DNA of 64,000 nucleotides from Riemerella columbina. Lineage in GTDB: Bacteria; Bacteroidota; Bacteroidia; Flavobacteriales; Weeksellaceae. The DNA lies in assembly GCF_030517065.1 (NCBI RefSeq), contig NZ_CP103950.1:1550001-1614000 (forward strand), written 5' to 3'. Numbering within the stretch: position 1 is the first letter of the stretch; each line of letters starts with the position of its first letter. The translations under genes and the position numbers were made by a program. Below the pieces are notes generated by a model. The model had not been told where the DNA came from and did not search any database. It saw only the letters and a program-made list of their open reading frames with translations. This document shows positions 63,710 to 64,000 of this stretch, one piece after another.

Positions 63710-64000
63710 ATGAAAAGTAAACACCCCAAAGGACTGCCCTATTTATTCTTTACAGAAATGTGGGAGCGTTTTGGCTACTACCTGATTTTAGGCATCTTCG
63801 TTTTGTATATGATAGACCCTTCGGAAACGGGCGGTTTAGCATTTGAAGATAAAAACGCCGATGATATCTTCGGAACCTTTATTGCGCTCACTTACCTTAC
63901 GCCGTTCCTCGGTGGCTTCTTGGCGGATCGGGTTTTAGGCTACATCAAAGCTGTGTATATCGGTGGTTTTCTGATGGGCTTGGGCTATATCGGCTTAGGG
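63710..64000 (+). CDS. POT-family peptide transporter (partial, 3' end outside window)
   Basis: The first 97 residues of a proton-coupled oligopeptide transporter. The signature TEMWERFGYYLILGIFVLYM near residues 15-34 contains the ExxER-type motif and the first helix. FIALTYLTPFLGGFLADRVLGY near 57-78 is the second signature. These motifs place it with DtpT/PepT-like symporters that import di- and tripeptides at the inner membrane. The M1 peptidase at 50-52 kb could supply peptides, but no direct link is visible. The frame is open to the window edge. Confidence 0.92.
   Translation, partial: MKSKHPKGLPYLFFTEMWERFGYYLILGIFVLYMIDPSETGGLAFEDKNADDIFGTFIALTYLTPFLGGFLADRVLGYIKAVYIGGFLMGLGYIGLG

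Overview
The window is chromosomal DNA from a member of the Bacteroidetes, most likely a flavobacterium of the Chryseobacterium/Riemerella/Weeksellaceae type. Three lines of evidence support this. (1) Genes with a start near a promoter repeatedly show the Bacteroidetes sigma-A pattern TTG-N19/20-TAnnTTTG (for example upstream of gpmI, recA, pyrG, rng and the POT transporter), with no clear Shine-Dalgarno signals. (2) Families and pairings typical of the group are present: the DUF3822-rsmD pair, a DUF5686-like outer membrane protein, pyrG-yidC, mutY-hup-rng, a deoxyhypusine-synthase-like protein, a bifunctional OlsF-like acyltransferase and GlnRS. (3) The DNA is AT-rich. The exact genus is inferred only.

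Layout. 1-4.3 kb (minus): an accessory-looking operon of a Cys-rich 59-aa protein, a four-helix membrane protein, a GTPase-like P-loop protein, a membrane-anchored coiled-coil protein and a retropepsin-like lipoprotein cut by the window edge. It is preceded by a long leader with a 7-bp tandem repeat. 4.7-12.4 kb (minus): two outer membrane beta-barrel proteins, polA, uvrD/pcrA-like helicase and a secreted protein. 12.5-13.0 kb: tRNA-Ala(GGC) and tRNA-Ser(TGA). 13.1-15.6 kb (minus): SUI1/YciH factor, nucleoside phosphorylase, MscS channel and FluC fluoride channel. 15.7-18.5 kb (plus): gpmI, a HAD phosphatase and map. 18.6-22.5 kb (minus): SPFH protein, metG and pncA. 22.6-23.7 kb (plus): a Crp/Fnr regulator abutting a deoxyinosine glycosylase. 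23.8-34.7 kb: ffh, an SMR exporter, folP, a DUF5686-like protein, glnS, menC, fbp, DUF3822 and rsmD. 34.7-44.1 kb (minus): murI, three envelope proteins, an SDR enzyme, yidC, pyrG and a SIMPL protein. 44.3-47.8 kb: recA, an enoyl-CoA hydratase family protein and radA. 47.8-48.6 kb: a gene-free, repeat-rich stretch (21-bp tandem array with an inverted end, then a 139-bp tandem duplication). 48.6-49.7 kb: DUF3037 plus a HipA-like kinase. 50-64 kb: M1 peptidase, deoxyhypusine-synthase-like protein, arfB, menE, tRNA-Phe, OlsF-like acyltransferase, lysC, an AI-2E family protein, mutY, hup, a 30-aa basic peptide, rng, an outer membrane protein and the start of a POT-family peptide transporter.

Most of the window is housekeeping: DNA replication and repair (polA, uvrD, recA, radA, mutY), translation (metG, glnS, rsmD, map, arfB, SUI1), membrane biogenesis (ffh, yidC), central metabolism (gpmI, fbp, pyrG, folP), cell wall (murI) and menaquinone synthesis (menC, menE). 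The most promising candidate for an undescribed system is the 1-4.3 kb GTPase/membrane operon. The repeat region at 47.9-48.57 kb beside the HipA-like kinase/DUF3037 pair is the second most unusual stretch. All family assignments are by reading motifs; no database search was run.
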